A stretch of DNA of 64,000 bases from Rhizophagus clarus (lineage: Eukaryota > Glomeromycota > Glomeromycetes > Glomerales > Glomeraceae): NCBI GenBank assembly GCA_015698045.1, contig BLAL01000278.1:1116001-1180000 (forward strand). Reading direction: 5' to 3'. Numbering within the stretch: position 1 is the first letter of the stretch; each line of letters begins with the position of its first letter. The notes beneath the pieces are model-generated. The model was not told the DNA's origin and ran no database searches. It saw only the letters and a list, made by a program, of their open reading frames with translations. Below, piece by piece: positions 21,301 to 34,600 of this stretch. Made by a program: the position numbers and the translations under genes.

Positions 21301-24300
21301 TTTTGATTTTATCAATGAATCAACTTTAGAATTAATTCTAGGATAACATAAAATCTGATATGCAAAATGAGCTTGCATTTGCAACCTGCGAGCACACTCA
21401 GACACTTTGGTCCTCGGTGCTCTTGGCCTTTTTTTAAAGTCAAGCAATATAGCATACTTTTTTTGTTATATTATTTGAGATTAAAAATTGGCCAGCGCGT
21501 TAACAAAGATGGTTATCTCCTTTAACTTGAAAACTAAAAAAATGGGTAAAAGGATATGTTAACAAAATTTGTGCCCCAGCCTGATTTAAAACTTAAATTC
21601 AATATCATATTTCGATATGTTTCCTGGACTTGAAAATAAATTTGGGGTTAAAAACAATTACATAAATTTCGTATATCGGAAAATAAGCTGGAAGAGGCTT
21701 ACACTAATTATACCTATACGGAAATCTGACCCCAGAACCCCTGTTTTGTTCTATATTGTATATAAATAGGGAAATTACGATTTAAACAATGAAAATATGA
21801 TAAAAATGATAAAAATACAAAATAAGAAATCTATCACAAAATTGAAATCAAATCAATTGCTATTCATTATTTCTATTATAGTTTCAGCCGTTTTTATTCT
21901 TCGTTGCATGATCCAATTTGTTCTTTCTCATGTTTTTCTTCTTCGTTGCATGTTTCAATTTGTTGCTCTTCATTTTTTTCTTCATTATTTACAAGCATAT
22001 GCCTTTCATTTTCTGGCAATTTTTTTACGAAAACTTTTGCGCGAGTAAACACCTTTATGTTGGATAGTTTAGATAGATTGAGATCCGTAAATTGTCTGAC
22101 TCCGATAAGTGAAAAGTACATAATTCAACAACAAAGTCATCAATTTCATCATCATCCAAACTTGTTTTCATAGCAATTTTACTAACTTTATCACCATGTT
22201 TAAACCAATGATATTGAGCTATTTGTTCTTAAACTTTTAAATGAAAATAAAAAATCCTAAAAACTTCTTAAATAATAATTTCAGCTGATTTATCAATACG
22301 TTTTTTCATTTTAAGGTCCTTTATAACACGATATTGATCCATTGAATTATTAAGTTTTTTTGTAAAATTGACGATAGACTTATGAATACAACCTCTTATT
22401 CCAAGAGCAGTATATATTAGTTGATGTAATTTTATAGGCTTAACTTTTGTTATTTCATCAGTTCCATCATGGGTATCAGCAAACTTTTTCATTAGATTGT
22501 ATAATTCATCTGTTTTTCTGATAACATCTGATTCGAGATAATAATCCTTCTCCGTATAAAAAAAGTCCTTAGCAAACCCAAAAATCATTTCTAACACATG
22601 ACGTTGCAATATAGCCCTAATAATTCCCTTATCTGGATTATTTGAATCAATTTTGGGTCGATCACAAGTCCAAAATTTTCAGAGAAGAATAATACATAGA
22701 AAACATTTTATTTTACAAGCAAACATTTATTTTTCTCTACATTTTTGAATCGAACAATCAAAATTACTTTAGAAACACATAAAACAAAGTTCACAAAAAT
22801 ATCAAAGTCAATTTTTATATAAAAATTCATTATGTCTACTCATTCTACTTGAAGTTCTGCCAGGAACACAAAGAGAAGTGCTTCAAACATCAACAATATA
22901 AACCAAGAAATAATTATGAATGTTAATAACGCTACTCCAGTTAACAACAGCCCACCTAAAGACAACGCTTCTATCTCTTCTTCAACCACACCTACAAACG
23001 ACTCTAATAGACAAGAGGTCTCAAATAAAAGAGTCAAAACCGTGGAAGAAAACAACAACGACATAGTCATGACTGATACAATCAGACCTATAGAACTTCA
23101 AACACTCACAAATGATACCACTACACAAAAAACAACAGTCGTAGTCTCCTTGAATAAATCACTTCACGCACCAAAGAATGACAGAAACCTTCTCGCTACT
23201 GCGCCCAATGTAGATCACTCAGGGGCAAACTCAAAAACTGACCTATCCAATAAAGGAAAAAACAAAATGACAGATACCAATCAAGATACGTTTATGCACG
23301 AACAACTTGATTTATTCAACTTCAAAGGGGAAAAAACCTTTAGACTCTTTTGCCCTCTCAACCATTTTCCCAATAATGACAACCCACACGAGGTTCTCAA
23401 TAGAGTGCGTTCACACTTCGCACACAAAGAAACTTTTAAAGGATGTTTCATCGACACCATATGTAAAATTTCTATAATTGTCTTAACCTTCACAAGTGAC
23501 GTCAACAAGAGCTCACTCGACGGCACTAACATTGGTTCATTGAAAGTCACATTCTATGACTTTAACGAGGAAAATACTTCTAACATCATCCAACAAGAAT
23601 TAACAAAAATATTCAACCGCAGTATCAGATTCGTAGATATACCTAATTCATATTCAACTGAGGTGTTCGTCAACATCATACAAAATCAATATGGTAAAAT
23701 ACTTACATACAAAGAAATCATTAGATAAAGACGTAATACCACTCAACAACAAAATCCTAATCAACGAAATTATAAACCACAACCACCCATCTACAAACAA
23801 ATACATGTCATCATTAAAGATGAATAACAGGTTAATAACTTCTTCGCCAAAGAAATTTACAGCCTTAAAATTGAAAATTGGGCTTGTCGTATTTTACCTG
23901 CTGATCATACCCATCCAGAACATAACAAAAGAAGTAAATTTGGTTACAAAATCACAGGTCTACCAATGAACACACAACTCGGAGATCTATAACCTATTCT
24001 TACACATATCAACGCACAAACATGTACATTCGCACCTACAAACAATAGACAACTACAAAAAGCAGCTTACGTCTACGTTAAAGAGAAAGACTATAAGGAA
24101 CAAATCTTTCGAATCAAATGTTTTAACACAACCATCTATGCCTTTCCACAAACTATACGTCTCTCTTGTACCATTTGTGGAGATCCTACACACGAATACA
24201 CAAATTGCCCCAACAAACAAGACCCTAACCAACGCCCCAAAGCATTAAAAATCGACAGAGACCAAAATAAAAAACCAACCATTAATCAACAGATCTATAA

Positions 24301-27215
24301 TCAATTTAAATCAATCATCACTACACATAACAGGGAGCGAATCATACGTATGGATCAAAACAAATACCAAAATCATGAACAACCAGCAAGATTTAGCCAA
24401 CCTCCTAATTATATTCCTAACATACCAGACAACTCAACAAAAATCAACCATTTAGAACAAGAAATAAACGCATTAAAAACACAACTCAAAACATTGGCCA
24501 ATGAAAACACATCATTAAAAAAGGAACTCACGTTGGTCAAAGAAAGTATCACAACCAACACTAAAGAACTCCTATACATGAAAGAGCAACTAAACCACGT
24601 TAATACCAAGTCAGATATAATGATTCAAAAACTCGATGAAATATCTTTATATCAGAATAATTCTTCCCCACACATAACCAGAGACGAATTTACAAACCAA
24701 ACAAATGAAATTAATATTACACATCCTAATACAACCCTTAACACCAATAATAACATCCCTACAGAAAGACAACAAAAGATCCAGGTAGTATCATTACCCA
24801 TCTACGAGGGACAGAACACAACATCTGCACCTGTACAATACCCAATGGAGGACATTAACTCCATCCAAGGCCAATCGGAACTAGGTAGAATAGAAAGAGA
24901 ATATGATGCCAAATATTACGACCAGGCCAATGAAGATAATACTTATAACTATAACAATATGAAAACTCAAGATGATAATTCAGGACTTCTATCACGCTTC
25001 ACTAGTTATATTAGCAGTAAACCGCTAATCCACACCGCTACTGAAAGCGCCCCATTCGATCAAATGAACCGCCTAGGAGCTTCAATAACTCCTAGCATCA
25101 GAACGAAAAAATTTACAATACAAAAACAAAAAACCCAAAAAAATAGAGAAAATGTCAAAACAAATCACAAAAAAAGAAAATATGATGAAATAGAACAACA
25201 ATCAGTCCACAATCATGATACCAATACCCTAAATAACGAATCAAACAGACAATTCTTTAACCCAAATTTCAAAAACATAGGTCAATTTTTTAACCCATAC
25301 ATTTCCTTTTCTAATGAAAAACACAATACACCATGCATAGGAATCGTTACACATAATATCAGAGGTAATTTTAGAAATAAAATACCAGACATACTCAACA
25401 CCATGATCAACAACAACATACACATTTTACATATTTGCAAAACACACGAATTGCAAGCTCCACATCACGAATCCTCCAAAGCATACCGATCTTTCTCCAT
25501 ACAAAAAGCCATCCATACACCAAATCTTCATTCTAACACGGAAGATACAACACAATTTCATATCATCAATAACCCAATAAATGACGGCAGCAGAAAAGCC
25601 GGCAATGCTATTATCATTTCAGATTTATTTTACAAACATATAGCCAAAATCCACACAATACTGGGACGTTACATATACCTTAAATTAACGTTCAAAAACA
25701 AATACCAATTTAACATTTACAGTTTCTACCTACCTACGAATAGCACCACCAATCGACAAAACATTTACAATACAATAACGGATACCTACAAACAACACTC
25801 TTGTAATAAAAACAACACACACATGTATAGCTTCTTACTAGGAGATTTCAATAACAATGATGTGCTTTTCAATGATGATCAAATAACACCTGTACGACAA
25901 GACCAGAAAACAATATCGACCTACAGGAAAAAATTTTTTGAATTACTAAGAGACCAACAATATTTTGACGTTCAAAAAAAATTACTAACACGACCACCCA
26001 ACACATATAGAAACTACCATGGAGAATTTCGTATAGACTACATTTACGCTAACAGTCTCATACTTGATTGAATCAATAATACCGATATAATAAAAGACTA
26101 TTGTTATGCTTCTGATCATGACATGATAGTCACGCATATACTAACGAATGACCTTTTCAGACCTAATATAGATATAAAGAAATCAAACAACACTGATCAG
26201 CAAACCAATAAAAGAACACTCAACGACCATTATTTTATTAAAGACAATGAAACATGGTCAAAATATCACAATAAGGTCAACCACAAATTAAATGAGCCAG
26301 GTATTAGCAACATTTTCAAAAATATGACCAACATACATGACATCAACACCCAAGCTGAAACCCTTCACCAAACGTTAATCAAAATAGCAAAAAATACTTT
26401 TACGATCAAAAAATTCAAACCTCACAATAAAAATGAAGAACCACTCCTAGTCAGACAACTCAGCAACGCAAAAAAGAAAATAGGTACACTAATACATCAT
26501 TTCAAATTTTACATCAAGTTACACATCCTCCCAACAGACCCACATAACACTAATGATATACCAACGGATTTGAGAAATTACTACTGTGAAGACAAATTCT
26601 GGACTGAACGCGCAATATCAAAACTAACAACACTTAGTCAAAAAGTTAATTTCACTTACAGTTGGCCAAATACACTCGATAGTCACAACCATAGTGAAAT
26701 CAAAACACAACTAACAAATTTATACGATAGTATAAACAAAGAATATGAACGTACACTCAACAAACATCACCTACATAACATTAATAAATACATAGAAAGA
26801 TGACAACAAGACTTCAATAATAACCAAACCAGGATGCTAAATTCAATACTAGAACGCAAACCACAAAAAATTACAATTGACCGACTGATAGTAATATCAG
26901 ACAATGAAGAAATACAGTTAATCACCAACATGGAGGATATTGATACACTTACGATCAATCATTACCAAAACATAGGCTCATCAAACAATCCAAATATCTT
27001 CACCACCATAGACGACCTACCAACTTTTTGGCAAAATATCTACAAAACCAAACCAAAATCACAGACACATAAAGACCAATTAATCGCCCCCATCACATGT
27101 AACGAGCCACAAATGACCATACAATCACTACCCAACAACAAAGCTCCAGGACCAACAGGAATCACATATGAATTTTGGAAACATTTCCCTAAACGACATT
27201 TTACCATACTATTAA

Positions 27216-30200
27216 TTCGTGATACGTGAGTCAACTGCAAAAAAATGTCGATCATTATTATAGATCAGCGGTGATAATAATCACTATTAATTTTACAATG
27301 TTGGAGAATCTCACACTTCTTAGATAATATAACCTTAAACTATTAGTCAAATACGCGTTAAATAATGGGTAAACGAAAAGAATATCAAGTTAATTTAGTT
27401 TCTCTTGGTCGTATAGACGAAAACTTTCATTATGGACCATTTTCTCGAGATTGGTGGGAAACGCGATCTATAAAAAATGCAACTGAAACTCCAAATTTTT
27501 ATCCTATTCGTATAAATATGAAAACCTTAGTCATTCTTCAAAATGTACAATTTTTTATTATTGTTATTCAAGGCCATACTGGTTCTTTGCAACAGCCAGG
27601 ATATATTTGTGAAGCAGGAGATTTAAAAAGTGCTGTTTTTAATAATCCTTCAGCCGCGATAACTACACTTTATCAACAAGTGTTTAAAAGCAATACTAGG
27701 TTTTCTGGTTCTCTTATTATGGGTCATGATAAAATGGAAATTGGAGAACAACTTTTGAAGAATATTAATTTTCGTCCATTTTGTTGTTTTCTTGGAAAAT
27801 TCTGGTTGTTTGTATATGGAATTGGTATATCTTCAGACGAGCAATTATATTATGCGGGTCCAGGGTTTAAATCATCATTTTATTATTCAATTGGAGCAAA
27901 CAAAGATCGAACTTTATTTGTACAAGAAATAAATAAAAAAAATTCAATTATAAAAATGTATCAAAATTTTGAGTTGCGATATACATATATTGGTAATAGT
28001 CCTAATGATGTGTGGCAAAAAGTTGGTGTATTACGAGAACATAGAGGTGTTGATTTATTTGGAATTAGTCATCCTCAAATTCAAACATTTATTCAAACAC
28101 AACTTATACCAAGATGCCCACCTGAAGAATGGCATATTATTGATAAAATGCAAGCCTTGTGGAATTATCATTTGCGAAGATTTACATTATCTTCTATTAA
28201 TTGGAATGAATTTTTTATTGAATGGTATAATGAAACGAAAACTGTAGTTGAAATTACCACCACTTTAAAAAAACTCTATCCACTAAACTATATAATTAAA
28301 GAAAGAGAAATGCATGCATGGCGTGCGATGTTAAGCCATGCTGGATGTACCAATATCACACCTTATACAAAAGATATTTCACCAGTAAGTTTTTTTGAGA
28401 AAATATATTTATAAATGTTATAATAAATTCTTACTTTTATTTTTTTTAGTATGAATTTTGGACGCGATCTGGTGATCCATCATGTGATCGTGAAATTTTG
28501 CATTTTTTGTATACGTCCGGATTTTTACATCCATTTCCTGGACAGTATCGCAATGATGGGGATATTTTCTGGAAGTGTTTTAGTCAAGCGTTAGAATCTA
28601 ATAAAAAGGGTTATGATGGGAAAAGAAGGATTCTTTCCATTATAGCTGAGAAATTTTCTTATAATATTTTGATGGAAAAATTAAAAGTAAGTATAACCAA
28701 ATATTCATAAAAAATTTTTTTGAATTATATTTACCCTTATAATTTGTATAGGTTGCACAAGGCACTATTTTTGAGGCGAAAAAATATGCCAGAATTAATG
28801 GTCCTGGTTGTGTAGTATTGGAAAAACCTGTCAGAAAAGTCAAAAGAATTACTTCTGAACAAAAACAACAATTTGATTCATTTTTTCAAGATAAAGCTCA
28901 TGTTATTATGAGCTCCTATAAAACTGATGCTAAAACAGGACAACCGGTAGTTTATTTAAAAAATACAAAAAATATATTATGGGAAAAATTCAAGGAATCT
29001 TTTCCAAATGGAATTAAACGCACAACATTTTACACTCAATTGATGGGTCACCAATATATTTACCGAGAAGATCTTGGAGGATTATGTTCTACATGTAGTA
29101 TGTATGGATATGAAACTTTTGAAGATATTATAAATCTAATAAAAGAAAAAATAAATAATACCAATCTACAGGTAAAAACAAAGTTTACTAAAAAATTTTG
29201 ATATATACATACATTCTAATCTTGAACAATGAATTTATAGAATATTTTTTCCGAACATTGCTATTTTTTAAAACGCTATTTAAAGAAAGAATATGAAGAA
29301 CATTTAGTTGTAACTGATCATGGAATAACAACTCATGACCCATGCATAAATCATTGTTTATTATATGCATTTGGTGAGTGTAATGAACATCATACCCATG
29401 TTTGCAACGAATGTCAAAAAATTTTCAAGTTTTTTCAGGATTTGAAAGATAATTTGGATTTATCTTACCATGAAAAAATCCAAGAGTACCAAAATCGTAT
29501 ACTTTATTATCTTGCACATCAAGCTCGAAAAACTTATTTGAATGCACAATTTAATGCAGCCCTTCTAGATTTAAATGAAGATGGTGCACTATTAGTAGTT
29601 GATTATAAGATGAAAATATTGCCTAAAACATCACGTGAAACAAAACAAGAATTTTTTGGAAAAAAGGGCTGGGCGTTACATACAGTTCTGTTATATACCA
29701 AATCCAAAGAAAGCTTTGAAATTAATATACAAGCTATAGACCATTGGTCCACGGATGCTCGCCAAGATGCATGGTTTTCTGCATGTTCCCTGCATTCTGT
29801 GATAGAAAATTTAGATGTCAAACCAAAGTGGATTAGTATAATCTCTGATAATGGTCCACATTATCACAACTCAGAACTTATGATTATTATGAGCAAATGG
29901 CATGAATGGTATGGAATTCAAGTAAAAAAATGGATATTTTTGGAGGCTGGTGAGGCTAAAACCACTGTAGATTCGCATCATGCTCAGGTTGGTAATAAAA
30001 ACTTTTTTTTTTAAAAAAAAAAGAATCAAACTGACTTGTAATAACTGATAAACCATTAGATATCCCTTTCAATAAAACGATTTGTTCGAATTGGTGGTGA
30101 AATCCAAGAAGGTAATGACATCACAGCAGCTATTAAGAATATTGCTGGTACTTCAGTTGCCCATATAGAGCCAAATCGAACTAAAGGTAAACACTATATT

Positions 30201-31638
30201 TATTTAGAGTGTTTATTACTATTCATACTAATTAATAATAACAACTCATTGATAGAAAGTAAAGGAAAGTCTATGACTATACCAGGGATATCCAATTGGT
30301 TTGAATGGACCTGGCCAATTGAAGGTGAAGATGCGGGATATATAAAAGCACGAGCTATGCCAAATGTTGGAAATTGGACATCATTTTCTCCTGCCCAGAT
30401 TCAAAAATTCGCAAAAGGTGAAATTAATCAACCATTACCACAAGTCTCTGAGTCAACAGAACCAAAATCCCCATGGAAAATTCCAATTCCACACGCATCA
30501 GGTAAAGTGATAATTCTGGATAGTAATTCAATAACTGCAATGAAATTGTATAACAAAAAATTTTTTTTATCAACAAATTACTAAATATTGTTTAGTATAT
30601 TAGTTTTTTTATTTCCAATAAAAGTTCAGACTCTTTCACTTACCATGCTTATTTTACGTTCTTTTATGTCAAAACTTCTATATCCCTAATGATCAATATA
30701 CTAGGACTTTGTCCAAAAAGATTGCCACTACAAGAATTAACAAATGAATTGCAAAATCGAAAAATTGATTATGAAAATCAAAATAAGAGACGAAAATTAG
30801 TAGAAATTTTGGACAAAGAATTGACGAATGAAACCTTAGAAAATAAAGGTAATTATATATACTGTCTGCAGTACTTTACCTGTTATGAAATATTTCTAAC
30901 TTCATTTTATTTAGGATTATGTTTGAGAAATCGTAGTATGTCGCATAAAGAATATACTACAAGGTAAATTTGATAAATTCTCTTCAAAGAGATAACAAAG
31001 ATTGAATATTTTATACATTGTAGACCACCTTTAGATATGACTGAATTTCCATTATCAAGTGGCTGGGCAACAAAAGAAGCTCAAAAATATGGAAAAAAGG
31101 GTAGTGGAAAACGTATAAAAAAAGAATTTCAGCTATTTTAGAAGAATGTTTTTTGGCTGGAAATGTTGACAAGAGTTACCGAATGACTGCCCAAGATATG
31201 TGGAATTTATTGACTTTAAGAGCGCAAGAAGGAGAAATTGAGAGTTCAGACATACCGAAAGTAACAACTATACAGGGTTGGATAACTCGTTATGCAGCAC
31301 AGTTGCGTGAAAAAAGTGCTCAAGTGGTACTTGAAGAGGTTTAAAAACAACACATATTTGTACTTTATATATCTGTAGTGTAGGTATTTTAGGTGAGAAT
31401 CTGGCGAAGCGTCAAATAAAAGTAAAAAATTTTTTAATAAAATTTTTTTAAAAAATATATTATTGAAAACGTTAGGATAAACGTCATGTGTTACAAATAT
31501 TTGTTGAATTTAAAGTTAATTTTAAGTGCGGTTATTCTGGGATGAAAAGTGGCGTTCACTGAAAATTAATTAGTGATCGACAAAAATTTGCACCAAAATT
31601 AAATATAAATTTTTTGCAGTTGACTCACGTATCACGAA
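27216..31638 (+). mobile_element. DNA transposon B, 4.4 kb, TTAA target duplication, inside the LINE
   Basis: The TIR begins TTCGTGATACGTGAGTCAAC and is a perfect 29-bp inverted repeat at both ends. TTAA flanks both sides (27212-27215 and 31639-31642). Collapsing the duplication restores the LINE reading frame. TTAA is used by piggyBac and Kolobok, but the transposase has a different look (FYR-like region plus a DDE core). The superfamily is therefore left open. Confidence 0.93.
27365..31344 (+). pseudogene. Transposase of element B: FYR-like region plus DDE core, one frameshift
   Basis: Exons supported by phase-keeping GT-AG borders: 27365-28384, 28450-28686, 28752-29171, 29241-29987, 30060-30186 and 30256-30501. 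Downstream coding pieces (30689-30850, 30915-30963, 31023-31344) could not all be joined with certainty. Residues ~95-245 resemble FYRN/FYRC modules (NPSAAITTLYQQVF..., SPNDVWQKVG...DLFGISHPQIQTFIQ), which in other proteins occur in chromatin regulators. A Cys/His cluster (CNEHHTHVCNEC) precedes the DDE-like core: VDYKMKI near 29600, ISDNGPHYHNSEL near 29850, FLEAGEAKTTVDSHHA near 29945. An A7 run at 31117-31123 is one base short, shifting the frame 75 codons from the end. No nonsense codon was seen upstream. Confidence 0.72.
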
Positions 31639-34600
31639 TTAACTTTTTTTAATAATATTTTACAAACAGGCCACATTCCTTCAGCCTGGAAATCAGCCCT
31701 TTTATATCCTATACCTAAACCAGAATTCTGGAATTATCAACTCAACAAAACCAGACCAATCATATTACTCGAATCATTACAAAAAATTTTTGTCAAGATC
31801 ATCACTGACCATTTAAACAAATTCCTCCATACGGCCAATGCCTTACAACTGAATAACCAGGCCGGTATAGCAGGCTCATCCACTGCTGAAATCATATTAA
31901 TGATACAAACATGTATCGATATCAATTTAGCGCAAAATCAAAAATTTTATATAATGGTTCAAGATTTAAGCAAAGCGTATGATCGTATTAATCTTGACCT
32001 TTTGATCACAGCCATGGATCGACTCGATCTTCCAAAGATATGTCAAATGACAATCATTAACCTTTTCAAAGGACACAAAAATAGGGTCATCATCAGTGAT
32101 CATTTAACAAATTTGTTTGATCTCACTACCGGCATCATTCAAGGTGAAGTTATTTCACCAATACTATGGGTCCTGTATTACGATCCACTTTTTGAAGCAA
32201 TCAATAATACAACAACAGGAGGTATTAACCTACAAGCCAAACATCCGAAGAACATTTACGACCCTGACTCTATACAAGATCCTTATAGAGTACAACTGAA
32301 CTGTAAATTACAAGGATATCTTGATGACACGACGTGGCTTAACAGCTCATTACATCACCTAGAAGAACACTTAAACATTGCTGATGAATTTTATCATTTC
32401 AGCAACATCAAAATCAACAAGTCGAAATGTCACCTATTAACCAACGACAAAGAACTTGTTAACAAGGGTACTACCGACATCCAATTTGGTCCAACTAAAA
32501 TCACAGTAGATGTAATAGGCAGAAAAGATAACCTTCGTATACTGGGTGCCTACTTTAACGCATTCAACAACCACAACAAATTCTATCACAAAATCATAAA
32601 CACCACGAATCACATGACACACATGATCAAAAAAAAGAAGATAACGGAAGATATGATCATATACGTCATCAACAAGGTTATATTACCCAAAATCGAATAC
32701 ATGACGCAACATATTATAGTTCCCGCCCACATTAACAACCACATCAACATTATACTGAGATCTGCTTTTAAATCAATCGCTAATTTACCCAAAAATTTTT
32801 ATTCAGCAGCTATTCACACCCCTATTGCACCCAATATCATTGATTTCCACGATTTATAAATTCGAGCCAAATTAGCAAATTTTTACGCTGCATCATTCAA
32901 CCCTATCACATCAGATTGTATCAAAATCCTCTTATTACTTTCCCAGAATAATTTTTGGTACCCTCATTCACCCATCAATATTATACAAACTTTCCAAAAC
33001 CACTTACGAAGTTCAATAACATTGAACGTCTCATACATTTATTACGAAACTATAACTTTACTTTCACTACCAATTTTAAATTCTCAACAAAAGGTGGTTT
33101 TTTCCCGATCATTGATTACCTTATTAATCTGACTTGTTTTTTTTGATACATTAAATCTTTAAAGACGAAAAGGATTATGTTCCTTGATCAAATCATTCAA
33201 CTGGATAATGCATTTTTTAAAACCTGGGACAAAATCAAAAGCTCAATGCCCAACAACAAAGGACCAATACCATTATGGTATAAACACATGATCGATCAAT
33301 ATACTATCAATTCCAACACGTTACGCCTGAACTTTGATCTCCCACAACTACCACAACAACATTTACGAATGAAACGACCGAAGAAGAATTTCACACTACC
33401 TAACCAAACGATTCGTCCTCGTAACACATGGACTTACTTTTGGTCACCGGTCATTAAGGATATCGTATACGGCAAGATTCTTAGTAAAGACAATCATAGT
33501 CCAAATTCTCCCATGATGATTATAGAACATTAGATTCCAACAAGTACGACTCTGACGCCTAACCATCATAATTACGAGAACACACCAAAATCACATGATA
33601 ATATTCTTCGCCCTTGCGATGGATGTAATTTACACTACCCATATTACATAGCCGACTTCAGACCCAAATATGTTATACTTCAACCTTTGGACAAAAGTCT
33701 GGACTTGAAGATCAAACCAAAAGGAATGCTTCCCAACAATAGGACTACATCAACAACAAGCAGCTTTTTGAAAGAAAAACTTTGTCAAACAACCAAAAGT
33801 CATCATACATTACGCACACTAGCATACAATGATTATTTACGTATGCATCAAGCACTTAACTCGGATACAGCTTCAACTACTGGTATAATTTTGAAAGATG
33901 CCAGTGTGGAATCAATTCAATATCCTTTATCATTTTTACATTTTTATTTTTCTTTATCTGTTGAAACAATACAATATTTTTATAAATTTTATTCATTTTT
34001 ATTTAGTTTTTCTTTTGATAATATCATAGATATATATACGGATAGCTCTTGCATTATCGATTAGCAACAAGACATTACCATGGGCCTAGGTTGGCATGTT
34101 ACTCGTCCTACTACGCCTATTCCTATTTCATTTTCAGGTGCTTGCAAACACTTTCCATCATCTACTAAAGCAGAAGCTTATGCGATTTGTACGGCTCTTA
34201 TCATCTGTCCTCTACACACGACTGTTAACATTTATACGGACTCGCAGTATTGTATCAATACTTTTTACAATATCACACAACGCCTCATTACGCCCAGGAG
34301 ACAATTGAAAATCCCCAATCATCACATCTGGTTTGTGATCATGAAAGTTATCAAAGACAACCATTTAACTGTCAACCTTCACAAAGTCAAAGCACATTCA
34401 AATAACGTGCATAACTACAAAGCAGATACCCTAGCAAAGGCTGGGCACACATCAACTTATTTAATTGAACTCAATAAACATCACATACCGACAAACATTC
34501 ATATTGTGTGGGACCAACACCACGATAATATTACGATTGACCACAACATTTGGCATATCACTCAGGACATTGGTAATCGCCAAAAGTTCTACGCGTGGTT

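Larger units (their letters stand above)
5631..21756 (+). mobile_element. Polinton/Maverick-like element, 16.1 kb, with a Gag-protease module
   Basis: The ends are ~1.14 kb inverted repeats beginning ATATAGAACAAAACAGGGG, flanked by TGTAT at 5626-5630 and 21757-21761 (candidate 5-bp target duplication). Inside are a protein-primed-type family B DNA polymerase (plus strand, 6848 to ~16330), a Gag-CCHC-retropepsin-like gene (minus, 19086 to ~16330), a retroviral-type integrase (plus, 19086-20210), a small minus-strand ORF and a Cys-rich ORF inside the TIR. PolB plus rve integrase plus long TIRs defines Polintons. I found no double-jelly-roll capsid, FtsK/HerA packaging ATPase or adenovirus-type protease, and the polymerase lacks its C-terminal part. 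The copy is inactive: many stops, and hAT1 inserted at 7483-13831. Without hAT1 and its 8-bp duplication it is about 9.8 kb. Confidence 0.82.
20618..21756 (-). repeat. Right TIR of the Polinton-like element
   Basis: Inverted copy of 5631-6768. The two arms differ by scattered single substitutions, for example in the hairpin flanks (cgta against tgta). Near-identity over more than 1.1 kb suggests an insertion that is not very old, or arm homogenisation. Confidence 0.9.

Noticed and set aside
5631..21756. The 16 kb inverted-repeat structure as an assembly artefact
   Set aside because: The arms carry different single-base changes, different flanks and a short target duplication, and unique genes lie between them. 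A collapsed or mirrored assembly would not give this.
22655..26071. LTR retrotransposon, because of the Gag-like CCHC knuckle
   Set aside because: No LTRs; apurinic endonuclease, A-rich tail and variable-length duplication show a LINE.
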